From Lactobacillales bacterium (GTDB lineage: Bacteria > Bacillota > Bacilli > Lactobacillales > Streptococcaceae), in contig JAISJD010000026.1 in NCBI GenBank assembly GCA_031261705.1, forward strand, positions 1 to 64,000: a stretch of DNA of 64,000 bases. Direction: 5' to 3'. Numbering within the stretch: the stretch's first letter is position 1; the number at the start of each line of letters is the position of its first letter. A model generated the notes under the pieces. The model saw nothing but the letters and a program-made list of their open reading frames with translations, ran no database searches and had not been told where the DNA came from. Below, piece by piece: positions 36,708-45,580 of this stretch. A program made the position numbers and the translations under genes.

Positions 36708-38714
36708 TTAAATGGTTCGAGCTACTTCAAAACCATCCCAGATAGCGGCACGAATATTTCTTACATGGGCGCCGTCACCTAATTGATAGACGAATGGAGA
36801 GTCATAACGAAGTTCTTCAAACAGTTTCGTTCTCGATTGGTAACCAACGGCAAGAATGATATTATCCGTTGTAATCGTTTGTTTTTCCCCATTTACTTCA
36901 ATGATTAAGCCCGTTTCTGTAACTTCGTTTGCTTTTGCATTAGAAATAATCGTGACTTTGTGGAAATGAAGCAAATCTCTTAACATCCATTCATTCATTG
37001 GCGCAAGAGGACTACCAGCTTTCAAAATATCTGGTAAAGCTTCTACAATTGTCACTTTCTTTCCTAGTAATGTTAAATGAAGAGCTAATTCACAGCCAAC
37101 TAGTCCCCCGCCGACAATCACGCAATTTTCACCGACAACTCCACTATTTTTGAGGACTTCATCTGCCAATTTGACAGGTTTATTTTCCATTCCTGGAAGA
37201 TTTAGGCGAATTGGAGTAGAACCTTCTGCAACAAATACAGCGTCAGGGTTCATTTCTCTGATTTTTTCCTTTGTAGCTGTTTCATTCAAACGCACATCCA
37301 CGTTTAATTTCTCCATTTGGTGCTTGTACCATTCTATAAGGTCAAGGTCATCGTGTTTAAAGGATGGAATGCCACCGACTAATAAAGCACCACCGACACT
37401 TTCCCTAGCTTCTAGGATTGTGACCTTATGTCCTCTTAAAGCGCTGACACGAGCCGCTTCTAATCCAGCAGGCCCGCCACCGATAATCACAATATTTTTA
37501 GGCTCTTTGGTTGGAATCAATTTCACAAATGGTTCACGACCGCATTGAGGATTAACTGCACAGGAGCCACGACCACCATCAAAAAGCAAGCGACCAAAGC
37601 AACCGTCATGACAACCCAAACATGGGCGAATATCCACCAAGTCGTCTAACATTACTTTGTTTACATAGTCTGGGTCGGTCAGAAGCTGACGTCCGATACC
37701 AATCGCATCTACTTTTCCGCTTTGTAAGGCATCTACTGCTATATCTGGATTTTCCATACGTCCAGCAACAATGACTGGAACTTTTGTGACTTTTTTTAAT
37801 TGTTGAGAAAGGGGGAGGTACATTCCTTTCTCAAAATACATAGGTGGATGCGCCCAATACCAAGCATCGTAAGTTCCAGCATCTGCATCAAACGCATCAT
37901 AGCCTTCTTCTTGCAGAATTTTTGCGGCCTCTAAGGATTCTTCTACATCACGACCTAATTCAGTGAACTCTTCACCTGGAACAGCTCCTTGACGAAGAGC
38001 TTTCACATAACTTTTGATACTAAAACGTAAAACGACTGGAAAATCTTCGCCACAACGTTTTTTAATTGCGTGAAGAATTTCAATAGGTAGAGTTAATCTC
38101 GCTCTTAAATCGCCACCATACTTATCGGTTCTTTGATTGAACAATGCCATTGTAAAACAATCGAGTAAGTAGCCTTCATGCATGGCGTGAACTTCAATGC
38201 CATCAAAACCAATTTTTTTAGCAGTATGTGCCGCTTCGGCAAATTTTTCCACGATTGTTTCCACTTCTTCAGTATCCAGCGCTCGACATTCCGTATCAAC
38301 CCACCGATTTTGGACTTTGGATGGCGCCACAGGTTTTCCGTCTTTTAAAGCAGAAGGTAGGGCGCTACGTCCAAGCCCTGCAGTTAATTGCATAAAAATT
38401 TTTGTACCGTAAGGATGTACCTTATCCGTAATTTCTCGACCAATTTTTTCATAAACACTTTCATTTGTGGTTGGACTAGGGAAAAAGGCATCCGCATGTT
38501 TTTCAATTTCACTTTCTACCCAGTTTGCACCGGTGATAATTAGACCAACGCCCCCACGTGCTCTTTCTTCAAAATAATCGACAGCATTAGGGGTATAACT
38601 ATTCGTTTCATCTACTTGAGCTAACGTGCCCATTGCCACCATACAGAATTTGTTTTTGACTTCGACATTCCCGATTTTGAATGGTTCAAATAACGGTTTA
38701 TACTTCTGTTTCAC
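36708..38714 (-). CDS. FMN/4Fe-4S/FAD oxidoreductase of the 2-enoate reductase / BaiCD group
   Basis: A 668-aa cytoplasmic flavoprotein. On the - strand the start is GTG with GAGGGAG 7 nt upstream. The N-terminal half is an Old Yellow Enzyme barrel: FEPFKIGNVEVKNKF, MQLTAGLGR, IEVHAMHEGYLLDCF, FNQRTDKYGG. A 4Fe-4S motif, CX2CX3CX12C (CLGCHDGCFG...SCAVN), sits near residue 365. The C-terminal half is a dinucleotide-binding domain (IVIIGGGPAGLEAARV near 400, VIVGGGLVGCELAL near 535). Relatives reduce enoates, dienoyl-CoA, cinnamates or bile-acid intermediates; the substrate here cannot be read from sequence. A divergent AraC regulator suggests induction by that substrate. Confidence 0.85.
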   Translation of the reverse strand: MKQKYKPLFEPFKIGNVEVKNKFCMVAMGTLAQVDETNSYTPNAVDYFEERARGGVGLIITGANWVESEIEKHADAFFPSPTTNESVYEKIGREITDKVHPYGTKIFMQLTAGLGRSALPSALKDGKPVAPSKVQNRWVDTECRALDTEEVETIVEKFAEAAHTAKKIGFDGIEVHAMHEGYLLDCFTMALFNQRTDKYGGDLRARLTLPIEILHAIKKRCGEDFPVVLRFSIKSYVKALRQGAVPGEEFTELGRDVEESLEAAKILQEEGYDAFDADAGTYDAWYWAHPPMYFEKGMYLPLSQQLKKVTKVPVIVAGRMENPDIAVDALQSGKVDAIGIGRQLLTDPDYVNKVMLDDLVDIRPCLGCHDGCFGRLLFDGGRGSCAVNPQCGREPFVKLIPTKEPKNIVIIGGGPAGLEAARVSALRGHKVTILEARESVGGALLVGGIPSFKHDDLDLIEWYKHQMEKLNVDVRLNETATKEKIREMNPDAVFVAEGSTPIRLNLPGMENKPVKLADEVLKNSGVVGENCVIVGGGLVGCELALHLTLLGKKVTIVEALPDILKAGSPLAPMNEWMLRDLLHFHKVTIISNAKANEVTETGLIIEVNGEKQTITTDNIILAVGYQSRTKLFEELRYDSPFVYQLGDGAHVRNIRAAIWDGFEVARTI

Positions 38715-38893
38715 AGAATCACTCCCTCAAAAAATTGAAAAGATAACTTTAATTTGTTAAACTATTCTCAAGAGAAACCAAGCTTGTTTTCTTTCTTTAA
38801 GTGTAATTCTTTGAGCAAGAAAACAATTGAACTTTTATGAAATTTCCTTGTTGTTTTTATGAATGTTGAGATTCTAGTGAATGGGGGATAGAA

Positions 38894-39862
38894 ATGAAAA
38901 AAAATTTATCATTGGAGTTCACTGACCCGCAAGAATATATTCGCAACTTAGACTATGAACATTTTGGCTATTCGGTGACATCTAATCAAAAAGTAGCCAT
39001 GCACTTTTCAAGGATTCACCTTTTAGATGATATTGTGATTACTTTTAGCGATAGCGAGCCCTCTATCGGTTCTTTCTTTAACGAAGAATGTGCGACACGT
39101 TATATTGGTCTACGTTTTTTGAAAAGTGGAAGAGAACGTCATTGTTTTCACTCTCGCCATTTAGATATTACGGGGGATGAATGTTTATTTTTCGATTTAA
39201 CAGGAAAAGGAGTCTATGAACGATTGACAAGAACAGAAGGAATCAACGTTCTTTTGCCTTTTCCAGTTGTCTCTAAAAAAATTAATGATAATCATTCCTT
39301 TTGTGTTCCGCTTGATTGCGCGAAAGGTTTAGGCAGAATTGTGAAAGATTACACTTTTTCTTTTGAAAGCCAGTTGCCTTTTTTGACGGAAGAAGAACGG
39401 GATCGTGCGATAGAAAATTATCTCGATTTACTTTGTCAGTGGCTTCTTGAATGCCAAGAACGTTCTTCAGAAAATCGTAAAGAATTATTATTTTTGCATA
39501 TTGAAGATTATATTTCGAGACATTTGTGCGATGAAACATTGAGCTTGACCAATATTTCGGATTTCTTTAGTGTTTCTTCACGAACGATTCAAAAAATATT
39601 TAATGAACAAGGAATGACCTTTAGTAAGTATGTGATAGAAAAAAGGTTGTTAAATAGCTTAAAAGATTTACTTTCTAATCACTTATCTATTACTGATGTG
39701 GCTTATAAGTGGAGTTTTTGTGACACTTCTTATTTTTGTAGAAAGTTCAAAGAAAAATTTGGCATGACACCGACTGCCTATTATGAACATTTTCAATCTT
39801 ATACATGTACAAATAATAGACAACAGATTCTATGTCCTATCAAAGAAAGAAGAAAGTTATAA
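38894..39862 (+). CDS. AraC-family transcriptional regulator
   Basis: A 322-aa DNA-binding protein. The C-terminal ~100 residues form the paired helix-turn-helix of the AraC family: LSLTNISDFFSVSSRTIQKI for the first and ITDVAYKWSFCDTSYFCRKF for the second, closing with the family signature FKEKFGMTPTAYY. The N-terminal ~200 residues are probably a sensor domain; it does not look like a classic cupin, and I do not recognise it. The gene diverges from the flavin oxidoreductase across 179 bp, the usual arrangement for a local activator. ATG 38894 follows GGGGGATAG. Confidence 0.88.
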   Translation: MKKNLSLEFTDPQEYIRNLDYEHFGYSVTSNQKVAMHFSRIHLLDDIVITFSDSEPSIGSFFNEECATRYIGLRFLKSGRERHCFHSRHLDITGDECLFFDLTGKGVYERLTRTEGINVLLPFPVVSKKINDNHSFCVPLDCAKGLGRIVKDYTFSFESQLPFLTEEERDRAIENYLDLLCQWLLECQERSSENRKELLFLHIEDYISRHLCDETLSLTNISDFFSVSSRTIQKIFNEQGMTFSKYVIEKRLLNSLKDLLSNHLSITDVAYKWSFCDTSYFCRKFKEKFGMTPTAYYEHFQSYTCTNNRQQILCPIKERRKL

Positions 39863-39947
39863 ATTGAGTGTTCAAAGTTTTTTGATTCAGATAAAAGATT
39901 ATTAGATAAACCACTCAGCCAGTTTTTCAAGTTCACAAAGTACATTA

Positions 39948-39956
39948 TGCTATAAT
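39948..39956 (+). promoter_or_regulatory. extended -10 promoter of the UPF0223 gene
   Basis: TGCTATAAT (39948-39956) has an extended -10 TG and no strong -35 element, 27 bp before the start codon. Confidence 0.55.
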
Positions 39957-39982
39957 GAAGAAAATATATAGAGGAGTAGAAA

Positions 39983-40291
39983 ATGAAATCAGAATATCAA
40001 TACCCACTGGATTTAGATTGGTCAGTAGACGAAATGATTATTGTTACCAACTTATGGTCAGTACTGGAACTTGCTTATGAAAAAGGAATTGCTGTGACAG
40101 AATTTTTAGAAAAATATAAATTATTTAAGGAAGTTGTAAGAAGTATAGGAGAAGAAAAACGTTTTGGGAAACAATTTGAAGAGGCGTCTGGCTACTCTCT
40201 TTATCGTACAGTGCAAGAGGCGAAACGATTGCAAAAAGGTCGTTTAAAAATGGAAGCTGGTGAACAACAGTATGGAAGAAGAAAAAAGTAA
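39983..40291 (+). CDS. UPF0223 family protein
   Basis: A 102-aa cytoplasmic protein. The start YQYPLDLDWSVDEMIIVTNLW and the segment FLEKYKLFKEVVRSIGEEK are characteristic of UPF0223 (Bacillus YktA). The family's function is unknown. Its 3' end overlaps the inositol monophosphatase start by 20 bp; the same pairing of these two families recurs in Firmicutes (YktA near YktC), which suggests a shared role. Confidence 0.85.
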   Translation: MKSEYQYPLDLDWSVDEMIIVTNLWSVLELAYEKGIAVTEFLEKYKLFKEVVRSIGEEKRFGKQFEEASGYSLYRTVQEAKRLQKGRLKMEAGEQQYGRRKK

Positions 40292-41051
40292 AGCACTTGT
40301 AGAGTTGATTTATAGTTGGATACAAGAAGCAGGAAGTCGCATTCGTTCGCATTTGAATGAGGAACTGACGGTTTCAACTAAAAATGGTCGTGATGATATT
40401 GTCACAAATGTGGATAAAGAAACGCAAGAGTTCTTGATTCGCAAAATTCTTGAAAAATTTCCTGAAGATAAAATTTTAGCGGAAGAAAATGGTCTGGATA
40501 GATGTTTAGATATGTCTGGTCGAGTTTGGATTATTGATCCAATTGATGGAACACTAAATTTCTATTTTCAACGAGAAAATTTTGCGGTGATGTTGGCTCT
40601 TTATGTGGACGGTATTGGAAAGCTGGGCTTTATCTATAATGTCATGCGTGAGGAACTTTACTGGGGTGGTGCGGAGTTTGGCGTTTATTGCAACCAAACA
40701 AAATTATCTGCACCGAAAGAGCCAAGACTTGAGGACGGCTTGTTTGGCATGAACTCTGCAATGTATGTTCAAAATACATTACACGCACACGATATTGGCA
40801 TAAGAACGATGGGTGTACGGACAAGTGGCTGCGCTGGTTTAGAATTTATTAGTTTATTAAAAGGAAATACGATTGGCTATATTAGTAATTTATCACCTTG
40901 GGACTATGCGGCGGGTGTCGTGTTAAGTCATGAGTTTGGCTTTATTTCTTCTCAACTTAACGGTTGTCCTCTAAGTTTTGATGGAAGGGAATACTTTTTA
41001 ATTGCTACATCACCTGCTTACGAAGAAATCAAGGGGAAATATATTTCTTGA
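40272..41051 (+). CDS. inositol monophosphatase family protein
   Basis: A 259-aa metal-dependent phosphatase (SuhB/YktC type). The start is uncertain: ATG 40272 is preferred, but an in-frame GTG at 40260 is possible. Metal-binding motifs are present: ILAEENG (Glu), IDPIDGTLNF (the WxDPxDGT-like core) and SPWDYAAG near the C-terminus. Substrates in the family range from inositol-1-phosphate to 3'-phosphoadenosine-5'-phosphate and sugar phosphates. It is translationally coupled to the preceding UPF0223 gene. Confidence 0.88.
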   Translation: MEEEKSKALVELIYSWIQEAGSRIRSHLNEELTVSTKNGRDDIVTNVDKETQEFLIRKILEKFPEDKILAEENGLDRCLDMSGRVWIIDPIDGTLNFYFQRENFAVMLALYVDGIGKLGFIYNVMREELYWGGAEFGVYCNQTKLSAPKEPRLEDGLFGMNSAMYVQNTLHAHDIGIRTMGVRTSGCAGLEFISLLKGNTIGYISNLSPWDYAAGVVLSHEFGFISSQLNGCPLSFDGREYFLIATSPAYEEIKGKYIS

Positions 41052-41076
41052 TTCTTGTTATTTTACATGCTATATT
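41048..41076 (+). promoter_or_regulatory. promoter for the Na+/Ca2+ exchanger leader
   Basis: TTGATT (41048-41053), a 17-bp spacer and TATATT (41071-41076), starting at the stop codon of the phosphatase gene. Transcription from here would include the hairpin at 41100-41164. Confidence 0.5.
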
Positions 41077-41099
41077 TATTACAAAATAAAAAGACGGTT

Positions 41100-41164
41100 G
41101 GGCGTATGCTTCAAGGTTTTGGTTCTTCTGGGCGGAGGAACTGGCTGAAGTATAGGCTCTTTTT
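41100..41164 (+). promoter_or_regulatory. terminator/attenuator hairpin in the exchanger leader, possible riboswitch
   Basis: GGGCGTATGCTTCA (41100-41113) pairs with TGAAGTATAGGCTC (41146-41159) with one mismatch and two wobbles. Inside, TTGGTTCTTC pairs with GAGGAACTGG. TTTTT follows directly. The segment is clearly G-richer than its surroundings. Lying between a promoter (41048) and the exchanger start (41194), it can act as an attenuator; a cation-sensing riboswitch is conceivable. It could instead merely terminate the upstream operon. Confidence 0.55.
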
Positions 41165-41193
41165 GTTGTCTAAATTAGAGGAGCACTTAAAAA

Positions 41194-42192
41194 ATGGAAC
41201 AATTATTTTCAAATTTTTCAATCATTCTTTTACTCATCATCTTTATTCTATCTCTCTTTCTCCTAACAAAATCAGCTGATTGGTTGGTTGAAGAAGCGGT
41301 TCAAATCGCCGGAAGCTTTGGTGTGTCAGAGATTATCATTGGGGCAACAATTGTTTCTCTTGGAACGACACTTCCCGAAGTTGCCACCTCCATTATTTCC
41401 ATTATCCAAAAATCATCTGAGTTGGCACTTGGGAATGCCGTTGGGTCAATCATTACCAATATGACGTTTATTCTAGGTATTGGCGCTCTATCAGGGTCTC
41501 TTCCTGTGTTTAGAAATGTGGCTCGGAGTTTTTCTTTTTTCGCACTCATTTCACTTTTATTCATGGGCATGAGTTTTATTAAAAATGGAAGTCATTCCTT
41601 TCAACTTGGGGGAAATTTATCTATGAGCTTTGGTTGGGTACTGTTAGTTGCCTTACCTATTTATATTTTCTTTTCGTTCAGAAAAACAAAAGTAGAGAAA
41701 TCTAAGAAGAACACAAAAAAAGTAAAGAAAAAAGATGTAATGTTTTCTTTCATGAAAATAATTGGTTCCGCCATCTTGGTTGCTTTTGCTGCAACAGTTT
41801 TAGTGAGTTCAGTAAAGGTTGGTGCCACAAGGATTGGTGTTCCAGAAACCATTATTGCCTCTACTGTAGTTGCTTTTGGGACAAGTTTACCTGAATTAAC
41901 CACCATTATTACTGCCACAAGAAAAGGCTATGGTTCTTTAGCGGTAGGCAACATAATAGGTGCAAATATTTTGAATTTGTTATTAGTATTAGGTTTGTCT
42001 ATTGCTATTAGTCCAACAGGAATTATGGTTCCTGCGGTTTATTATTCGCTTGGATTTCCCGTGTTATTGCTTGTTTTACTGCTCTTTGGTTTCTTTGTTT
42101 TTAACACAAAGATTCGCGAGATTAGTAAGAAAGAAGGGATTCTGTTACTATTGGTTTATGTTGTTTATTTGTTCTTAAATACCGTGAGATAA
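41194..42192 (+). CDS. Na+/Ca2+ (K+-dependent) exchanger family protein
   Basis: A 332-aa integral membrane antiporter of the CaCA superfamily (YrbG/CaxA-like). Two inverted alpha repeats carry the ion-binding motifs: GATIVSLGTTLPEVATS (near residue 50) and ASTVVAFGTSLPELTT (near 220). Each is followed by LALGNAVGSIITNM or LAVGNIIGANILNL. Ten or so helices are visible, split by a basic cytoplasmic loop (about 165-185, KTKVEKSKKNTKKVKKK). It probably exports Ca2+ in exchange for Na+ or H+. ATG 41194 follows GAGGAG at about 11 nt. Confidence 0.9.
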   Translation: MEQLFSNFSIILLLIIFILSLFLLTKSADWLVEEAVQIAGSFGVSEIIIGATIVSLGTTLPEVATSIISIIQKSSELALGNAVGSIITNMTFILGIGALSGSLPVFRNVARSFSFFALISLLFMGMSFIKNGSHSFQLGGNLSMSFGWVLLVALPIYIFFSFRKTKVEKSKKNTKKVKKKDVMFSFMKIIGSAILVAFAATVLVSSVKVGATRIGVPETIIASTVVAFGTSLPELTTIITATRKGYGSLAVGNIIGANILNLLLVLGLSIAISPTGIMVPAVYYSLGFPVLLLVLLLFGFFVFNTKIREISKKEGILLLLVYVVYLFLNTVR

Positions 42193-42259
42193 AACCATCT
42201 ACCAATCACTCAAAACTAGAGCACATGTTAAAAAATATGACATGAAAAACAAAAAAAGC

Positions 42260-42289
42260 TTGAATGTATGAAAAAAGTTAGGTTATAAT
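42260..42289 (+). promoter_or_regulatory. promoter of glnPQ
   Basis: TTGAAT (42260-42265), 18-bp spacer, TATAAT (42284-42289). Confidence 0.6.
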
Positions 42290-42338
42290 GAGTTTATTCG
42301 GTAAAAAATAAACAACTAATATGTATAGGAGGGTTTTT

Positions 42339-44501
42339 ATGAAAAGAGTATTCCTGCCATTATTTATTCTATTAATGAGCGTAGTTGGGCTTGCCGTGCC
42401 AACTGAGACTCGAGCAGAAAATACAACAAGTAAGAAAGAAAAATATGTGATTGCCTCAGATTCGACATATGCACCGTTTGAGTTCCAAAATGCAGACCAA
42501 ACGTATGTTGGAATTGACGTAGACTTAATGAACGCTATTGCCAAAGAAGAGGGCTTCAAAATTGAAATGAAGTTTCCGGGATTTCAAGCAGCAGTAGACC
42601 AAGTCCAAGCAGCACAAGCAGACGGAATGATCGCTGGTATGAGCATTACGGACGAACGTAAGAAATCTTTTGAATTTTCTAATCCTTATTTTGATTCAGG
42701 GATTGAAATTGCGGTAAAGACTGGAAATAAGGACGTAAAATCATATGCAGACTTGAAAGGTAAAAAAGTCGGTGTGAAGAATGGAACAACTTCTCAAGCA
42801 TGGTTAGACGAACATAAAAAAGAATATGGTTATACAATTAAGACGTTTGATGCAGGCGACCAAATGTATGACGCCTTAAACATCAGTGCGGTGCAGGCGA
42901 TTATGGATGATGCGCCAGTTGTGGATTATGCGATTAACCAAGGAAAAGAGTTGGCTACTCCAGTTCAACAAGAAATAGCGGGTCAATATGGTTTTGCAGT
43001 GAAAAAAGGTCAAAATCCTGAATTAGTCCAAATGTTTAATGATGGTTTGAAAAAATTAAAAGCTAATGGGGAATACGATAAAATCGTCGCAAAATATGTT
43101 TCAAAAGGGGAAATAACTACAAAGGTTGAACCTAAGAAAGATGTTTACATTATTGCTTCTGATTCTACTTATGCACCGTTTGAGTTTCAAAATGCAAAAG
43201 GTGTCTATGAAGGAATTGATGTTTCCTTAATGAACGCTATTGCCAAGGAAGAGGGCTTCAAAATTGAAATGAAGTTTCCGGGATTTCAAGCGGCAGTAGA
43301 CCAAGTGCAAGCAAGTCAAGCAGACGGAATGATTGCTGGGATGAGTATTACGGAAGAACGTGAGAAAGCTTTTGACTTCTCGGAACCTTATTTTGATTCG
43401 GGAATTGAGCTGGCGGTGAAAAAAGGGAATAAAAAGATTCAATCTTATGAGGATTTAAAAGGTAAAAAAGTCGGTGTGAAGAATGGAACAACTTCTCAAG
43501 CTTGGCTAGATGAACACAAAAAAGAGTATGGTTACACGGTGAAAACTTTTGATGCAGGGGACCAAATGTATGATGCTTTAAATATTGATGCCGTGCAAGC
43601 CGTTATGGATGATGCGCCTGTTGTAGATTATGCAGTGACTCAAGGAAAAGAATTAGACACACCGATTAAACAAGAACTTGCGGGTCAATATGGGTTTGCG
43701 GTGAAAAAAGGTCAAAATCCTGAGTTAATCGAAATGTTTAATCAAGGGTTAAACAAATTAAAAGAAAGTGGCGAATACGAGAAAATCGTTGCTGAATATG
43801 TTGGCTTAAAATCAGAGGAAAAAGAGAAGAAAGCAGATAAAGCTGTGGATGAAACGAGCTTTATTGGCTTGATTCAAAACAACTGGAAAGCCCTTCTCAC
43901 TGGTTTAGGCAAAACATTGTTGTTAACCTTAGTTTCGTTTGCTTTAGCACTTGTTGTAGGGATTATCTTTGGATTATTCTCTGTTAGTCCATCAAAAATC
44001 TTACGTGGTATCTCAATTTTCTATGTGGATATTATTCGTGGCGTGCCATTAATGGTACTTGCAGTCTTTATCTTTTACGGGATTCCTAACTTGATTCATC
44101 ATCCGCTCAATGATTTTGTTGCTGGCGTCATTGCCTTGACACTGAATGCGAGTGCCTATATCGCAGAAATTGTTCGTGGAGGAATTAATGCAGTGCCTGC
44201 TGGGCAGATGGAAGCTTCACGTTCGCTTGGTCTTGGGTATAGTCGTACCATGCAAAAAATTATTTTACCTCAAGCGATTAAGATTATGATTCCGTCATTT
44301 GTGAATCAATTTGTCATTTCATTGAAAGATACGACAATTATTTCAGTATTAGGTGTTATTGAGCTACTTCAAGCTGGGAAGATTATTGTGGCTCGGAACT
44401 TACAATCGTTTAAAGTATATTTAATCGTAGCGATTTTATATTTGATTGTCATTACAGCGTTGACGAAGTTATCGAAAGTTTTAGAAAAGAAGGTGAAATA
44501 G
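42339..44501 (+). CDS. glnP: glutamine/glutamate ABC transporter: two fused binding domains plus permease
   Basis: A 720-aa GlnP-type fusion. ATG 42339 follows AGGAGGG; the in-frame ATG 42321 overlaps that site and is less likely. The order is signal peptide (residues 1-26), substrate-binding domain 1 (about 34-255), substrate-binding domain 2 (about 268-490), then a permease domain (about 508-720) with the EAA-type loop ([20 protein letters not shown]). Both binding domains start YAPFEFQNA and share long identical blocks, roughly 80% identity by eye. That is unusual, since in the well-studied Lactococcus GlnP the two domains differ in affinity and specificity. It pairs with GlnQ, one nucleotide downstream. 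Confidence 0.93.
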   Translation: MKRVFLPLFILLMSVVGLAVPTETRAENTTSKKEKYVIASDSTYAPFEFQNADQTYVGIDVDLMNAIAKEEGFKIEMKFPGFQAAVDQVQAAQADGMIAGMSITDERKKSFEFSNPYFDSGIEIAVKTGNKDVKSYADLKGKKVGVKNGTTSQAWLDEHKKEYGYTIKTFDAGDQMYDALNISAVQAIMDDAPVVDYAINQGKELATPVQQEIAGQYGFAVKKGQNPELVQMFNDGLKKLKANGEYDKIVAKYVSKGEITTKVEPKKDVYIIASDSTYAPFEFQNAKGVYEGIDVSLMNAIAKEEGFKIEMKFPGFQAAVDQVQASQADGMIAGMSITEEREKAFDFSEPYFDSGIELAVKKGNKKIQSYEDLKGKKVGVKNGTTSQAWLDEHKKEYGYTVKTFDAGDQMYDALNIDAVQAVMDDAPVVDYAVTQGKELDTPIKQELAGQYGFAVKKGQNPELIEMFNQGLNKLKESGEYEKIVAEYVGLKSEEKEKKADKAVDETSFIGLIQNNWKALLTGLGKTLLLTLVSFALALVVGIIFGLFSVSPSKILRGISIFYVDIIRGVPLMVLAVFIFYGIPNLIHHPLNDFVAGVIALTLNASAYIAEIVRGGINAVPAGQMEASRSLGLGYSRTMQKIILPQAIKIMIPSFVNQFVISLKDTTIISVLGVIELLQAGKIIVARNLQSFKVYLIVAILYLIVITALTKLSKVLEKKVK

Positions 44502-44502
44502 C

Positions 44503-45246
44503 ATGAGCGCAAAGCAAAAAATTCTAGTAGAACATTTAGTGAAAAAATTTGGAGACAATGAAGTTTTAAAAGATATTAGTGTATCTATTAATGAGGGAGA
44601 TGTTGTCTGTATTATCGGACCTTCTGGCTCTGGGAAATCTACTTTTTTGCGAACTTTAAATAAATTAGAGGAAACAACAAGTGGGGATATCCTCGTTGAC
44701 GGCTTTAATTTAACGGATTCCAATACAGATATAAATTTAGTACGTCAGCATATCGGAATGGTCTTTCAACATTTTAATCTTTTCCCACATTTGACTGTGC
44801 TAGAAAATATTACGTTAGCACCGACAGATTTGAAAAAATTATCAAAAGAAGAAGCAGAAGTTAAAGCAATTGAGCTTTTAGGTATGGTCGGTCTTGCGGA
44901 TAAAAAAGATGCAATGCCTGAATCTTTATCTGGCGGTCAAAAACAGCGTGTGGCTATCGCTCGGGCTTTGGCAATGAATCCAGATATCATGCTGTTTGAT
45001 GAACCAACGTCGGCACTAGATCCTGAAATGGTCGGCGATGTCTTGAACGTTATGAAAGACCTTGCGAAAGACGGAATGACCATGGTTATCGTGACACATG
45101 AAATGGGTTTTGCAAAAGAGGTCGCAAATCGTGTGATGTTTATTGACGGTGGAAACTTCCTAGAAGATGGAACGCCGGAAGAAATTTTTAATTCACCTAA
45201 AAATCCACGAACAAAAGATTTCTTGGATAAAGTTCTTAATATCTAA
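44503..45246 (+). CDS. glnQ: glutamine ABC transporter ATP-binding protein
   Basis: A 247-aa ATPase. Walker A is GPSGSGKST, the signature LSGGQKQR, Walker [14 protein letters not shown], and the switch His is in [10 protein letters not shown]. It is the polar-amino-acid ABC subfamily (GlnQ/HisP) and the obvious partner of the fused GlnP encoded 1 nt upstream. It is full length, and a strong terminator follows. Confidence 0.95.
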   Translation: MSAKQKILVEHLVKKFGDNEVLKDISVSINEGDVVCIIGPSGSGKSTFLRTLNKLEETTSGDILVDGFNLTDSNTDINLVRQHIGMVFQHFNLFPHLTVLENITLAPTDLKKLSKEEAEVKAIELLGMVGLADKKDAMPESLSGGQKQRVAIARALAMNPDIMLFDEPTSALDPEMVGDVLNVMKDLAKDGMTMVIVTHEMGFAKEVANRVMFIDGGNFLEDGTPEEIFNSPKNPRTKDFLDKVLNI

Positions 45247-45254
45247 AATAATAG

Positions 45255-45303
45255 GAAAGCGCAATGGAAGAATTTTTCAATTTGTTGCGCTTTCTTTTTT
45301 TTC
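45255..45303 (+). terminator. terminator after glnQ
   Basis: GAAAGCGCAA (45255-45264) pairs perfectly with TTGCGCTTTC (45285-45294), followed by eight T. Confidence 0.9.
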
Positions 45304-45580
45304 TTCTTCTTGGGTTAGGGATATAATGAAATACAGATAATTGGCAGTGTTTTTCCCAATAAAGTTGTATCGTACTTCTACATAGGAGCGTTGATTGAAA
45401 GATAGAGAGCTGACCCTCTAACTACATACAAAATTAAAACTATTATTTCTCAGCTTTTTTTGCTATAATGAAGGAATTGAAATATGAGGAAGTCAAGTTC
45501 AAAATAATAAAAAAAGATGTTTTGTAGCCAAGAAACATCATTTTTATTTCTCTCAGCTCTGTAACGAAAGGAAGAACAAC
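45304..45580 (+). promoter_or_regulatory. polC upstream region: promoters and leader hairpin
   Basis: No gene is seen. An extended -10 promoter TGCTATAAT (45461-45469) drives polC. Another TATAAT at 45322-45327 lacks a clear -35 element. In the leader, GATGTTT (45517-45523) pairs with AAACATC (45534-45540), followed by ATTTTTATTT, so partial transcription attenuation before polC is possible. Confidence 0.5.

Noticed and set aside
42430-43810. Assembly artefact duplicating a binding domain in GlnP
   Set aside because: The copies differ at many positions (for example DQTYVG versus KGVYEG), and tandem binding domains are normal for GlnP.
45304-45460. Possible tRNA or small RNA between glnQ and polC
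   Set aside because: Short inverted repeats exist (for example AGAG/CTCT), but there is no cloverleaf, no CCA-adjacent acceptor stem and no terminator of its own.
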